This document shows, one piece after another, positions 43,175-52,260 of a DNA stretch of 64,000 bases (the first letter of the stretch is position 1; the number at the start of each line of letters is the position of its first letter). Both the position numbers and the translations under genes were made by a program. The notes under the pieces were generated by a model. That model saw only the letters and a list, made by a program, of their open reading frames with translations. It did not search any database and was not told where the DNA came from. Source of the stretch: Gracilibacillus alcaliphilus (GTDB taxonomy: Bacteria > Bacillota > Bacilli > Bacillales > Amphibacillaceae); contig NZ_JAFBFA010000002.1 in the NCBI RefSeq assembly GCF_016909015.1, positions 1 to 64,000 of the forward strand. Reading direction: 5' to 3'.

Positions 43175-45121
43175 ATGACATTTGATGAATTTTTCGTTAC
43201 TGGTGACCCATTAATTTTAGCATCACAAATTGCCATAGGTCTTACCTTAATCGGTTTGGTTGCTTTAGTCAGCTATTTAAAACGATGGAAATGGTTATGG
43301 CGAGAATGGTTCACAACAGTTGATCATAAAAAAATTGGGATTATGTATATTTTGGCAGGGGTGTTAATGTTTTTCCGCGGTGGTGTGGATGGTTTATTGA
43401 TGAGGGCACAGACGTCCCGCCCGGAACTGCAGTTACTCGATGCCCAGCACTATGATGAAATCTTTACGACACACGGTGTGATCATGATCTTATTCATGGC
43501 GATGCCATTGTTAATCGGGATTATGAACGTGGTGATCCCGCTGCAAATCGGGGCAAGAGATGTTGCCTTTCCGAAATTAAATGCATTAAGTTTCTGGCTA
43601 TTCTTTGCTGGAGCAATGTTATTTAACTTATCATTTGTTATCGGTGGTTCACCTGATGCAGGCTGGACTTCTTATTTCCCATTAGCAGGGAAGGAATTTA
43701 CTCCTGGTGTCGGTAATAACTACTATGCGATTGCCTTGCAGATTGCAGGGATTGGTACATTGGCAACAGGTATTAACTTCGTGGTGACCATTATCAAAAT
43801 GCGTGCACCTGGTATGTCTTGGATGAAGCTGCCGATTTTCGTCTGGACGACGTTTATTACATCGATCATTATTGTGGCGGCCTTCCCAATCTTTACAGTA
43901 GCATTGGCTTATATGTCACTAGACAGGCTCTTTGGCACCCATTTCTTTACGGTTGCCAGTGGCGGTGATCCGATGCTATGGCTGAACTTATTCTGGTTAT
44001 GGGGCCACCCAGAGGTATATATTGTTGTATTACCGGCATTTGGCATGTTCTCAGAGGTGATTGCTACCTTTGCGCGTAAGAACCTGTATGGCTATAAATC
44101 GATGGTATATGCTGTCGCAGGTATTGCCTTCCTCAGTATGCTGGTATGGGTACACCATTTTTATACGATGGGGAATAGTGCAGCAGTTAACTCGATTTTT
44201 TCGTTAACTACGATGATGATTGCTATTCCAACTGGTGTGAAGATATTTAACTGGCTGTTTACACTACGAAAAGGCAGGATCGAATTCTCCACATCAATGT
44301 TATGGGCGTTGGCCTTTATCCCTTGTTTCACCATTGGCGGGGTAACAGGTGTTATGCTTGCGATGGCAGCGGCCGATTATCAGTATCATAATACGATGTT
44401 CTTAGTCGCGCACTTTCACTATGTATTGATACCAGGTGTGGTGTTTGCGGTATTTGCGGGATTATATTACTGGTGGCCAAAAATGTTTGGCTTCAAATTG
44501 AACGAAAAGATTGGGAGATGGCATTTCTGGCTGTTCGTAATTGGCTTTAATTTGACGTTTATGCCAATGTTCTTTGTTGGATTAGACGGTATGTCCCGCC
44601 GTATGTACACTTATTCTGAAAGTACTGGCTGGGCTCCGCTTCTGGGCTTATCAGCGATAGGAGCATTAATTATGGCAGCAGGCTTTGCCGCCTTATGTTA
44701 TAACATTTATTGGAGTTTCCGTTATGCGTCAAGAGATGTAGGTAATGACCCATGGAATGGACGGACATTGGAATGGGCAACAGCTTCACCTGCACCGGAA
44801 TATAATTTTGCGGTCGAACCGCAAGTAGAACAATTAGATGATTTTTGGCATAAGAAAAAACAAGGTAAAACCGGCTTAAAAAAATCAGAGTTGAAATCCG
44901 TTCATATGCCAAGTAACTCGTGGACACCGATTGTGTTAGCTGTAGCCTTTGGTGTAGTTGGTTTCTTCCTGGTATTTGAGTGGTTTACTTTAGCGGTGAT
45001 TGCTTCCATTGGTATAATTGTCGGTCTGGTAGCCAATTCATTTGATTATGATGAAGGCTATCATATTGAACCGGAAGAGTTGGAAGAAGAGGAAAGAAAG
45101 TGGAGAGGTGATTTACAATGA
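43175..45121 (+). CDS. qoxB: aa3-type quinol oxidase subunit I
   Basis: QoxB, the catalytic subunit with low-spin haem a and the haem a3-CuB centre, about 648 residues and around 14 membrane helices. Visible ligands: His in FTTHGVIMILFMAMPLL (low-spin haem), HPEVYIVVLPAFG with the His-Tyr crosslink pair, WVHHFYTMG for CuB, and the haem ligands in LVAHFHYVLIPG near helix 10. ATG 43175 is chosen because AGGTGGTG lies just upstream; GTG 43163 is part of that site. The stop overlaps the qoxC start (ATGA), so translation is coupled. Confidence 0.96.
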   Translation: MTFDEFFVTGDPLILASQIAIGLTLIGLVALVSYLKRWKWLWREWFTTVDHKKIGIMYILAGVLMFFRGGVDGLLMRAQTSRPELQLLDAQHYDEIFTTHGVIMILFMAMPLLIGIMNVVIPLQIGARDVAFPKLNALSFWLFFAGAMLFNLSFVIGGSPDAGWTSYFPLAGKEFTPGVGNNYYAIALQIAGIGTLATGINFVVTIIKMRAPGMSWMKLPIFVWTTFITSIIIVAAFPIFTVALAYMSLDRLFGTHFFTVASGGDPMLWLNLFWLWGHPEVYIVVLPAFGMFSEVIATFARKNLYGYKSMVYAVAGIAFLSMLVWVHHFYTMGNSAAVNSIFSLTTMMIAIPTGVKIFNWLFTLRKGRIEFSTSMLWALAFIPCFTIGGVTGVMLAMAAADYQYHNTMFLVAHFHYVLIPGVVFAVFAGLYYWWPKMFGFKLNEKIGRWHFWLFVIGFNLTFMPMFFVGLDGMSRRMYTYSESTGWAPLLGLSAIGALIMAAGFAALCYNIYWSFRYASRDVGNDPWNGRTLEWATASPAPEYNFAVEPQVEQLDDFWHKKKQGKTGLKKSELKSVHMPSNSWTPIVLAVAFGVVGFFLVFEWFTLAVIASIGIIVGLVANSFDYDEGYHIEPEELEEEERKWRGDLQ

Positions 45122-45714
45122 CATCACAGACAACACCATTAGAATATAAATCTCATCAAAGCCAAATGAATATCTTAGGTTTCTGGGTATTTCTTGGTGC
45201 GGAGATAGTGTTATTTTCAACCTTATTCGCCTCTTATTTTATATTGGAACACAATACGGCAGCTGGGCCGTCCGGTCAAGACATCTTTATTTTGAAAGAT
45301 GTCTTGATAGAGACCTTCTTATTATTGACCAGTAGTTTTACATGTGGTTTGGCGATACATTCGATGCGCAATCATGATAAAAAGGGCTTGCTTATTTGGA
45401 TGATCGTAACCTTATTATTAGGGGCAGGCTTCTTATACATGGAGATTAATGAGTTTATCCATTATATCCATGAGGGGGCCACGATTCAAACAAGTGGTTT
45501 TACTGCTGCCTTTTTCACTTTACTAGGAACGCACGGAGCCCACGTCACATTTGGTGTCTTTTGGATTATTATGTTACTCATTCAACTGGTGCGCCGAGGT
45601 ATTACAGAGAAAACATCTAGTAAACTATTTATTGCTAGTTTATACTGGCACTTCCTTGATGTCGTTTGGATCTTTATCTTTACCTTTGTTTATTTGAAAG
45701 GGATGGTGATGTAA
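45118..45714 (+). CDS. qoxC: aa3-type quinol oxidase subunit III
   Basis: QoxC, 198 residues with five membrane helices, is a structural subunit that stabilises proton uptake. The family pattern appears as LGFWVFLGAEIVLFSTLFASYFIL, SSFTCGLAIHSMRN, FFTLLGTHGAHVTFGVFWIIML and LYWHFLDVVWIFIFTFVYLKG. The ATG overlaps the qoxB stop by 4 bases; its stop abuts the qoxD start. Confidence 0.95.
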   Translation: MTSQTTPLEYKSHQSQMNILGFWVFLGAEIVLFSTLFASYFILEHNTAAGPSGQDIFILKDVLIETFLLLTSSFTCGLAIHSMRNHDKKGLLIWMIVTLLLGAGFLYMEINEFIHYIHEGATIQTSGFTAAFFTLLGTHGAHVTFGVFWIIMLLIQLVRRGITEKTSSKLFIASLYWHFLDVVWIFIFTFVYLKGMVM

Positions 45715-46020
45715 ATGAACGCAAAATCACATCGTTTTCCATGGAATCACTTAGTTGGATTTGTACTATCGATTGCCTTCACGCTGTTAGCTGTCTTTGT
45801 TGCCTTTAATACGGATTTCTCAGCAAGCACTATCCTGTGGATTATTGGTATCTTCGCCATCTTCCAAGCGGCAATTCAGTTATTTATGTTTATGCACGTT
45901 ACGGAAGGAAAAGAAGGTAAGATAAACCTCTTCAATATAGGCAGCAGTGTGATATTAGCATTAATTATTGTGTTCGGTACGATCTGGGTATTAACGTCAG
46001 GTCATGCTCATTTACACTAA
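45715..46020 (+). CDS. qoxD: aa3-type quinol oxidase subunit IV
   Basis: QoxD, 101 residues with three membrane helices, the small assembly subunit of the quinol oxidase. Features: HRFPWNHLVGFVLSIAFTLLAVFVAF, FAIFQAAIQLFMFMHVTEG, and a last helix ending in a His-containing tail. The ATG directly follows the qoxC stop. A terminator closes the operon. Confidence 0.93.
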   Translation: MNAKSHRFPWNHLVGFVLSIAFTLLAVFVAFNTDFSASTILWIIGIFAIFQAAIQLFMFMHVTEGKEGKINLFNIGSSVILALIIVFGTIWVLTSGHAHLH

Positions 46021-46027
46021 TGCAAAA

Positions 46028-46062
46028 CAAGAAGAAGCTTCCAGTCGGGGCTTCTTTTTTGT
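46028..46062 (+). terminator. qoxABCD terminator
   Basis: AAGAAGC pairs with GGCTTCTT around TTCCAGTCGG, followed by T6. Confidence 0.75.
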
Positions 46063-46321
46063 TCCAATTAAAAGATGTTTATTCTGGTGCAATCGTTCGT
46101 AAGCTCAGTGCTTGCAGTGTTGCCAATGGGGATATATAATGACATATCAAGGGCGGTTGGCAGCGGCCAAGATCCAGTGCAAGGCTTGGAACCATCAGAT
46201 AACTACGTATAAAATCAGTTGATATGGACAGGAATATAACTGCCTTAACTTCTGTGATATAGTAGGATCGCAACCGTTGGAGGTTATAGTGGCAAATTAG
46301 TAACAAGAAGGAGAAAAAGCA
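46063..46321. other. Intergenic gap before the GNAT gene
   Basis: About 260 bases, somewhat richer in G/C than its neighbours. No gene and no recognisable element; a good GAAGGAGA site precedes the acetyltransferase start. Confidence 0.4.
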
Positions 46322-46750
46322 ATGAATATTAGAGCATTTCACATAGAGGATTCTGATAAATTAGCAGAATTATGGTATCAAAATTCGATTAAAGCCCATC
46401 ATTTTATTAATAAAGATTACTGGGCTTCGCAAAAACAAGCTATGAAAGAAAAATATTTACCGATGGCAGATACCTATGTGATTACTGATCAAGGTGGAAT
46501 CCAGGGATTCCTTTCCGTTGTCGATGAAACACTGGCGGCTATTTTTGTAGATGTTGCACAGCAAGGAAAAGGTTATGGAAAACAATTATTAGAATTTATC
46601 AAGGGAAAAAAGGATAGATTGGAATTAAAAGTTTATCAAAAGAATCAGCCTTCGATTGATTTTTATTTGAAGAATGGTTTTGAACTGACAGGCGAATCCC
46701 TTGACGAAGATACAATGGAAAAGGAATTTATCCTAGAATGGAAGAAATAA
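46322..46750 (+). CDS. GNAT-family N-acetyltransferase
   Basis: A 142-residue acetyltransferase similar in layout to YiaC/RimI-type enzymes. The N-terminal strand-helix is NIRAFHIEDSDKLAELW; the acetyl-CoA pyrophosphate loop is VAQQGKGYGKQLLEFI (Q-x-x-G-x-G/A, about 89-104); LKVYQKNQPSIDFYLKNGFELTGES is the usual motif B. It probably acetylates a small amine or protein N-terminus; the substrate is unknown. It has its own ribosome binding site and terminator, so it is a single-gene unit. Confidence 0.88.
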   Translation: MNIRAFHIEDSDKLAELWYQNSIKAHHFINKDYWASQKQAMKEKYLPMADTYVITDQGGIQGFLSVVDETLAAIFVDVAQQGKGYGKQLLEFIKGKKDRLELKVYQKNQPSIDFYLKNGFELTGESLDEDTMEKEFILEWKK

Positions 46751-46756
46751 TCAGGA

Positions 46757-46802
46757 AACACATGGGAATCAGCTGATGATGAGCCTCCCATGTGTTTTTT
46801 GA
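46757..46802 (+). terminator. Terminator of the GNAT gene
   Basis: ACACATGGGA pairs with TCCCATGTGT around a long loop, followed by T6. Confidence 0.75.
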
Positions 46803-46854
46803 TGTTGTTATAGACTATAGAGGAAGAATTGGCGGTAAATCATCACTCCTGCCT

Positions 46855-47628
46855 TTACTGACCGATCAGGCGTAAGTACCCTAGCTGGTAGGAGAGATAG
46901 TAAGCGAGTGCTAAGGCTGCTAACATCCCAGCTAAAAAAAGCCAATCTTTGAGAGAAATCGTTAAGGCATGATAAAAAGTGCGATGACGATCACCAGTAA
47001 AACCTTTGGACTCCATTGCAACAGCCACTCGTTCGGCTTTTCGAATTGAATTGGCAAGTAAGGGAATGGCATATTGCTTATAATGCTGCCACTTTTGCTT
47101 GAAGCCTTTTGCTCGCTGTACCCCCCGAATTTGATGGGCTTGTTTAATAAGAACAAGCTCGGTTTGGAAGGTAGGTAAGAAACGATATCCTGCCAGAATA
47201 CCATAAGTTATCTTAGGTGAAAGCTTTACCTGTTGCATTAAGCTAAGCATAAATTTCGTAGGGTCCGTGGTTAAGGCAAACAGCAGGGATAAGGTGATAA
47301 AGCATAAAGAACGCAATGCCAAGCTCACACCTACTTGCAGACTACCCAGAGTAACTTCAAACCAAAGAAATTGAAAAAGGACCGGGCCGGTTTGATAAGA
47401 TTCATCCGTATAGAGCATGGTCATCCAGGCGACACCCATTGCAAATATAGATAATGGTAAAAAGAACAACAGCCACTTTTTCCAAGGAATAGCAGCAAAA
47501 AAGAAAGTTAAAACCAACAGATATACAAGGAACAGCAGTGGTGTGACTATATCAAAGGCAAAGCTTAGTAAAATACCGGGAATTAACACAGCGACTGCTT
47601 TTATGGTTGGGTTAATGGTCTGTATCAT
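46855..47628 (-). CDS. ykoC: ECF transporter transmembrane protein (EcfT, YkoC)
   Basis: The 257-residue coupling subunit of an energy-coupling factor importer for a thiamine precursor. Five or six membrane helices are present, together with the two Ala-Arg-Gly-like coupling motifs in the long cytosolic helices: HQIRGVQRAKGFKQKW and ERVAVAMESKGFTG. These helices transmit ATPase movement to the substrate-binding subunit. The start overlaps the end of ykoD by 4 bases. Last gene of the ykoFEDC operon. Confidence 0.88.
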   Translation of the reverse strand: MIQTINPTIKAVAVLIPGILLSFAFDIVTPLLFLVYLLVLTFFFAAIPWKKWLLFFLPLSIFAMGVAWMTMLYTDESYQTGPVLFQFLWFEVTLGSLQVGVSLALRSLCFITLSLLFALTTDPTKFMLSLMQQVKLSPKITYGILAGYRFLPTFQTELVLIKQAHQIRGVQRAKGFKQKWQHYKQYAIPLLANSIRKAERVAVAMESKGFTGDRHRTFYHALTISLKDWLFLAGMLAALALAYYLSYQLGYLRLIGQ

Positions 47629-49199
47629 CCGATGGTCGCCGCCTTTTGTGTAACTCGCTCGTGATAAGGAGCTCGTAAGCGAGCCTTATCTAAAAGCTGA
47701 TTCTCTTTCCATAAGTGACATGGGGGGCCGTCAAACACAATACCACCTTCACTTAATACGATGGCCCGCTGACAATGTTGTGCCACTAGTTCCATATCAT
47801 GTGTCACCATAACAACAGCCGTTCCTTGTTGCTGCAAGTTATCGATAATACCTAGCAATTCCTTGGTGGTCTGTGCATCTTGTCCATAAGTCGGCTCGTC
47901 AAAAAATAATATTTCCGGTGTCTCATCCAGCATGGTAGCAACACTTAAACGCCGCTTCTGTCCGCCACTTAACATAAAGGGATTTTGAAATTGATGTTGT
48001 TCTAAATCTAATAATCTCAATAAAGCAGCGGCTCTGTTTTCGATATAGGCTGAAGGCATTTCGTTGACTTCCATTCCAAACGTAATTTCTTGATAAACCG
48101 TATCACAAATAAATTGATGCTCTGGTTGCTGAAAGACAAAGCCGGTTCGTTGTCTTAATTCATATTCAGACCATTGTGCTAACGGTTTCTGCTGGAAAGT
48201 AATCTCACCCTCCAGAGGCTGTTTTAATCGTGTAAGCAGCTGTAATAACGTCGATTTACCTGCACCATTTTCACCTAATATCGCCAATAGTTCCCCCGGA
48301 TAAATAAAGAAGGATACGTCATGTAATATAGATTGAGACCTATGTCGGAAAGCGAGCTGTTGAACTTCCATGACCGGCACAGCAGCGGTTGGACTGCTTT
48401 GCGGCAGTGACTGTCTTTTAAGATATGCAGGAGGCAGGGCAATGCGTTGTGCATGTAATATATCTTGATAGTTAGCAAAAACTTTTGCTGGCTGGTCATC
48501 AATAATCACTTGACTAGCTTGATTGAACACCACCATTCGATCGGCGCGCTCTACCCAATCTTCAGCTTGGTGTTCAATCACAAGTATGCCTTGCTGTTTC
48601 TCCTTTTGTACCTTGATAATCACCTCGATAAATTCAAGTCGAGAGACCGGATCTAAGTTTGCCGTTGGCTCATCTAAGATCAAATAGTCTGGTTTCATCA
48701 GCAGCACAGAGGCTAAGGCGATCTTCTGTTTTTGACCGCCAGATAAATCATGAATTCGGTGATAAAGGTAATCTTCCATACCTACCAGTTCCAATGCCGC
48801 TTGGATTTGTGCCTGCATGTCTTCTCTAGGTACCGCTAGATTCTCTAAAACAAAGGCTAGTTCATCTTCGACACGGATCATACAAAATTGGCTTTCGGGA
48901 TCTTGAAAGACTATACCGACCTTTTGATTAAGTAATCCCTTGGCATAGGCTTGCGTTGGTTTTCCTTGATATAGAATGACTCCTTCTGTCTTTCCTTCTA
49001 CTGCTTCTGGATACAGGCCATTTAAGCAGAGGGCAAGAGTGCTTTTCCCTGCCCCGCTTGCCCCCATTAATAAGGTGATTTCGTCCGCAAATAAAGAAAG
49101 CGAAAGCTGATCAATTACGGCTTGCTCCTGACCTTGATAATAAAAGGAGAATTGCCTTAATTGAAATAAGGGCTGGCTATGCGGATCGCTGTTCTTCAC
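47625..49199 (-). CDS. ykoD: ECF transporter double ATPase (EcfA-EcfA fusion, YkoD)
   Basis: A 524-residue cytosolic ATPase made of two fused ABC domains. Domain 1 has Walker A GASGAGKST, signature LSGGQKQKIALAS and Walker B YLILDEPTANLDP. Domain 2 has Walker A GENGAGKST, signature LSGGQKRRLSVAT and Walker B ILFFDEPTYGQD, followed by the H-loop in VTHDMELV. It powers the EcfT-S complex. The start codon is GTG, and the gene overlaps the end of ykoE by 23 bases. The fused form is typical of YkoD-type thiamine-precursor transporters. Confidence 0.93.
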   Translation of the reverse strand: MKNSDPHSQPLFQLRQFSFYYQGQEQAVIDQLSLSLFADEITLLMGASGAGKSTLALCLNGLYPEAVEGKTEGVILYQGKPTQAYAKGLLNQKVGIVFQDPESQFCMIRVEDELAFVLENLAVPREDMQAQIQAALELVGMEDYLYHRIHDLSGGQKQKIALASVLLMKPDYLILDEPTANLDPVSRLEFIEVIIKVQKEKQQGILVIEHQAEDWVERADRMVVFNQASQVIIDDQPAKVFANYQDILHAQRIALPPAYLKRQSLPQSSPTAAVPVMEVQQLAFRHRSQSILHDVSFFIYPGELLAILGENGAGKSTLLQLLTRLKQPLEGEITFQQKPLAQWSEYELRQRTGFVFQQPEHQFICDTVYQEITFGMEVNEMPSAYIENRAAALLRLLDLEQHQFQNPFMLSGGQKRRLSVATMLDETPEILFFDEPTYGQDAQTTKELLGIIDNLQQQGTAVVMVTHDMELVAQHCQRAIVLSEGGIVFDGPPCHLWKENQLLDKARLRAPYHERVTQKAATIG

Positions 49200-49779
49200 G
49201 TTGCTGTCGCTCCTTTCCTAATGGATACCCACTAAGCACACCGGTTGCAGCTAATTGATCTGCTATATATTTTCCTAATAAACCGGCAATCAGTGCTCCA
49301 CTAATCATACGGGTGATAAACATGGTGATAACCAGCCAGCTGGCATGGGCAGCAAAACCAGACATAAAGTAGTGATAAGGGAAGCTGACCATAGCTGCTG
49401 TAACACCCGATAAAAGCAGAATCCGTAAACGGTAATCCTGCCATTTAGTAGCAGCAAAAGCTAATTCAGCTCCCAGCCCTTGTACCATTCCAGCCAAAAT
49501 AAGGGTAGGTCCTGCCGTAGAACCAACTAATACCTCTGTTAAGGCAGCAATCGTCTCAGAAGCAAAAGCAACACCTGGTTTCCTAATAATATAAGCAGCG
49601 ATAATCGATACGATAAACCAGATGCCAAAAATCAATTCATAACTAAGCGGCCCTAAGCCTACAGGGGTCAACAGGCCATAGAGGACATTGCCTACCCCGA
49701 AGAAGGCCAGATAAATCAGCCCAAATACTACACCAAGCATCGATAGTAAAACAATATCCTTTAGCTTCCATTGGTTCAT
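49177..49779 (-). CDS. ykoE: ECF transporter substrate-binding S component (YkoE)
   Basis: A 200-residue membrane protein with five or six helices and the YkoE family start WKLKDIVLLSMLGVVFGLIYLAFFGVGNVLYG. It is the S component that binds the vitamin-like ligand, thought to be hydroxymethylpyrimidine (HMP) or thiamine, given the TPP riboswitch on the operon. It ends in a basic, polar tail that overlaps ykoD. Confidence 0.9.
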   Translation of the reverse strand: MNQWKLKDIVLLSMLGVVFGLIYLAFFGVGNVLYGLLTPVGLGPLSYELIFGIWFIVSIIAAYIIRKPGVAFASETIAALTEVLVGSTAGPTLILAGMVQGLGAELAFAATKWQDYRLRILLLSGVTAAMVSFPYHYFMSGFAAHASWLVITMFITRMISGALIAGLLGKYIADQLAATGVLSGYPLGKERQQREEQRSA

Positions 49780-49783
49780 GATA

Positions 49784-50386
49784 CTAATTCTCCTTCACTG
49801 TTTGTTGAGAGGGACTGTTGGCTGAAATCGTAAAGGACATCGTTACATGTGAGACTACAGCCTGCACTTGTTCAAATGAATGCTGCAATACACGGAAAAT
49901 ATCATGAACATCACCATCTAGTCTTGTTGCATAATGGGCATGGCTCACCGTCACTTCTGTTGTTTTTGACCAATCAATCTGTTGATAGATCTTATCCATA
50001 TAGTCTTCTCGTCCTAGTGGATACAAAGAGAATTTGCATCCAGCTTGCTGTTGTATGTTGCTCGATGAAGGCTCATTCATTAATTGATTAGACTCATCCA
50101 TATAGACATCTCCTGCTGTATCTCCTGGACAGCCAATCGAGAAGGTGCCGCTCATAGCAACATGTTCCCCCGTTTTCGCTGCATGAAGAAAGATGGCTTT
50201 TGTCACATCAAAGATATGCACTTGCTTTCCTCTAATACAAGTTGTCACATCATCTGTCTGTTTCCACACTTTAGACGTATCGACTTCTTCTAATGTCGAT
50301 AAAATGATCTCAACAAAAGCATCACTCATTGGAAAGAGTGTAAACTGACATCCGGCAATTCGACTTGTTCCACAATGATTTAGCAT
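49784..50386 (-). CDS. ykoF: Thiamine/HMP-binding protein YkoF
   Basis: A 200-residue soluble protein made of two ACT-like repeats, known in B. subtilis to bind thiamine. Repeat 1 starts CGTSRIAGCQFTLFPMSDAFVEIIL; repeat 2 starts AGCKFSLYPLGREDYMDKIYQQI. The conserved GTFSIGCPGDTAGDVY links them, and the end has HVTMSFTISANSPS. ATG 50386 is supported by GGAGGG 8 bases upstream; the longer frame would run back through the riboswitch terminator. First gene of the operon, directly under TPP control. It may pass ligand to the S component; that role is unproven. Confidence 0.93.
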   Translation of the reverse strand: MLNHCGTSRIAGCQFTLFPMSDAFVEIILSTLEEVDTSKVWKQTDDVTTCIRGKQVHIFDVTKAIFLHAAKTGEHVAMSGTFSIGCPGDTAGDVYMDESNQLMNEPSSSNIQQQAGCKFSLYPLGREDYMDKIYQQIDWSKTTEVTVSHAHYATRLDGDVHDIFRVLQHSFEQVQAVVSHVTMSFTISANSPSQQTVKEN

Positions 50387-50416
50387 AGTTATCCCTCCAG
50401 TTTGATTTTCTCCATA

Positions 50417-50448
50417 AAAAAACTGCACTCCGATGGGAATGCAGTTTG
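50417..50448 (-). terminator. Riboswitch-controlled terminator before ykoF
   Basis: On the minus strand AAACTGCATTCC pairs with GGAGTGCAGTTT (one mismatch) around CATC, then T-run. It lies between the TPP aptamer and ykoF, so TPP binding should favour termination. Confidence 0.85.
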
Positions 50449-50502
50449 TACGTATGTGTAAAAAAGAGTATCACCATAAAAGGATCAACATACGGTTCAC
50501 TA

Positions 50503-50597
50503 CACTTCCCCACGCTAGTATTATCTAGATCGGGTAATAAGGGTCAGGTATTTACCTTCTCAGCCGTTTGTAACAGCTCCCCTAGTGACTCGGTTTA
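50503..50597 (-). promoter_or_regulatory. TPP riboswitch (THI element)
   Basis: Read on the minus strand: GGGGAGCT, then GGCTGAGA (the pyrimidine-binding THI signature), CCTGACCCTT, ACCCGATCTAGATAATACTA and GCGTGGGGAAG. This matches the order and the conserved bases of the TPP aptamer. It fits the thiamine-precursor transporter downstream. In Bacilli such aptamers act by transcription termination. Confidence 0.95.
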
Positions 50598-50643
50598 TGC
50601 AATTTTTGTTATGGAAGGGAAGTTTGTTCCCTTTCTAAATGCT

Positions 50644-50672
50644 ATCATACATAATTCTTAGCAGGATGTAAA
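50644..50672 (-). promoter_or_regulatory. Sigma-A promoter of ykoFEDC
   Basis: On the minus strand TTTACA (50672-50667), 17 bases, TATGAT (50649-50644). The predicted transcript start is about 40 bases before the TPP aptamer. Confidence 0.7.
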
Positions 50673-51115
50673 GATGTTTGTGTCAAAAAGATTGGTGGAG
50701 CCATTCTTCATATATGCAGCAATCAACAATCTTTATAAACTGTAACTATCGATTATATCTTTATTACTAAATTTTGATTATTTTTTGTGGTATAATTGCT
50801 TTGTACTGCTTTAAGTGTGTGTTCAGAAAGACCTCGTAAAAAAAGCAAAAAACGGGAACCAATATAGAAATTTCTCGAACATCCCCTTTAAGTCAAATAA
50901 CATTTCCTCCCCTATCTCCTTTGAATTTTTTAATATCCAATTAATATATAAATTTCAACGCGGGTAGTATAAGGATATCAATAGGTACCAACCAACTGGA
51001 CTTTTTCAAACATCCATTTTTACAGAACGGGTCTAGCTAACCTTTTTTCAAGGAATTGGATCATGATTAACTGAAATATAACTGCATTAGCAGTATAAGA
51101 AATGGGGCTAACCAT
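50673..51115. other. Long divergent intergenic region
   Basis: About 440 bases between ykoF's promoter and degV. It contains AGTGTGTGTTCAGAAAG at about 50814, which matches the opening of the repeat block at 57.47 kb (AGTGTGTGTTCAAAAAG), and otherwise A/T-rich sequence. No gene is seen. Confidence 0.45.
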
Positions 51116-51958
51116 ATGACAAAAATCGCATGGGTAACAGACAGCACATGTGGATTAGATCAAACTTTTGCTAAGAAAAATGATATCTTTATTATTCCGT
51201 TGCATGTTATTGTTAATGGAGTTTCCTATAGAGAAGATATTGACCTATCAAAGGAAGCCTTCTATGAAAAGCTGAAAGTACATGGAGAGGGGGCAAAAAC
51301 CAGTCAACCGGCCTTTGGTGACTTTGTTTCGCTGTATGAACAATTACAAAAGGACTACGATATGGTAATTGCTATCCATGCCTCCAGCAAGCTTACAGGA
51401 ACCTATCAAAGCTCTGTAGCAGCCTCTGATATGTATGATATACCCGTACATGTGGTTGACTCAAAGATCGGTGATTTTGCCTTAGGTCAAATGATTAAAA
51501 AAGGGATTAAACTAGCTGATCAAGGTTTAGCAGTTGATGAAATAGTTAGAAAATTACAAAGTTATCCTAGTAATGCCCAAATGTATCTAATGCCTCAGAG
51601 CTTTGAACAGATGCGCAGAAGCGGCAGAGTTAGTGCAGCACAGTCCTTGTTTGCCTCTTTGTTGAAGCTTCATTTAATCCTTGGATTTGAGGATGGGAAA
51701 GTAGTTGTTAAGGATAAAGTACGAATTAAGAAACGTGCCAAGCTGCAGATGTTTCACTTGCTAGAAGAAGCGATGGAGACATATCGGTTAAAGGAAATCT
51801 GCATTTCACATGCAGGTGTGATAGAGCAAGCTAATCAGTGGAAAACAGAAATTACTGAGAAGTACAGCGAGCTCAAAGTACATGTCCAAACATTGGTCCC
51901 TGTAGCTGGTGTACACACTGGACATGGTACGATGTGTATTTCATGGCTGCGGGACTAA
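51116..51958 (+). CDS. DegV-family fatty-acid-binding protein
   Basis: A 280-residue member of the DegV family, which binds fatty acids and can serve as FakB partner of the fatty acid kinase FakA. The start IAWVTDSTCGLD carries the conserved TDSxxxL lipid-head site, followed by IIPLHVIVNG, KTSQPAFGDF, IHASSKLTGTYQSSV (the Ser/Thr-rich phosphate-contact loop) and the C-terminal GTMCISW. No fakA is in the window. The ATG follows AATGGGGC, a weak site. Monocistronic, with a terminator. Confidence 0.9.
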   Translation: MTKIAWVTDSTCGLDQTFAKKNDIFIIPLHVIVNGVSYREDIDLSKEAFYEKLKVHGEGAKTSQPAFGDFVSLYEQLQKDYDMVIAIHASSKLTGTYQSSVAASDMYDIPVHVVDSKIGDFALGQMIKKGIKLADQGLAVDEIVRKLQSYPSNAQMYLMPQSFEQMRRSGRVSAAQSLFASLLKLHLILGFEDGKVVVKDKVRIKKRAKLQMFHLLEEAMETYRLKEICISHAGVIEQANQWKTEITEKYSELKVHVQTLVPVAGVHTGHGTMCISWLRD

Positions 51959-51970
51959 TCAAGTTTATTT

Positions 51971-52004
51971 CAAGGCATACTTCGTAAAGGAGGTATGCTT
52001 TTTT
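51971..52004 (+). terminator. degV terminator
   Basis: AGGCATACTTC pairs with GAGGTATGCTTTT-type sequence (GCATAC/GTATGC core), followed by T7. Confidence 0.8.
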
Positions 52005-52260
52005 TGTCTAGACAGTACAAGCTGCAGGGAAGAATTGAAGAACGCTTTTTCTGCCTCCATCTTTTTGCTTATCAAAGGTAGTTATTTTCCTCTAAGAACC
52101 TGAACCTATCTTAGTCTCATTCCCGTGATATATAGTATAATAAACGGACGGATAATTTTTCCTTTTAGATCGATTTTTCTCATTGGAAAAACGCCATTTT
52201 TGCGTTAAAGTAGTATAATAGAAAATACAGAATATTTAGACAGAGAGGACGTTAATAATA

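Noticed and set aside
42093..46020. Cytochrome c oxidase (ctaCDEF) instead of quinol oxidase
   Set aside because: Subunit II lacks Cu-A ligands and a cytochrome c domain, has the QoxA-type FDPKGPIA lipoprotein start, and gene sizes match qoxABCD.
52000..52260. Possible S-box or T-box upstream of the trans-sulfuration gene
   Set aside because: No S-box core or T-box GGTGG-type sequence and no terminator hairpin are present before the gene.
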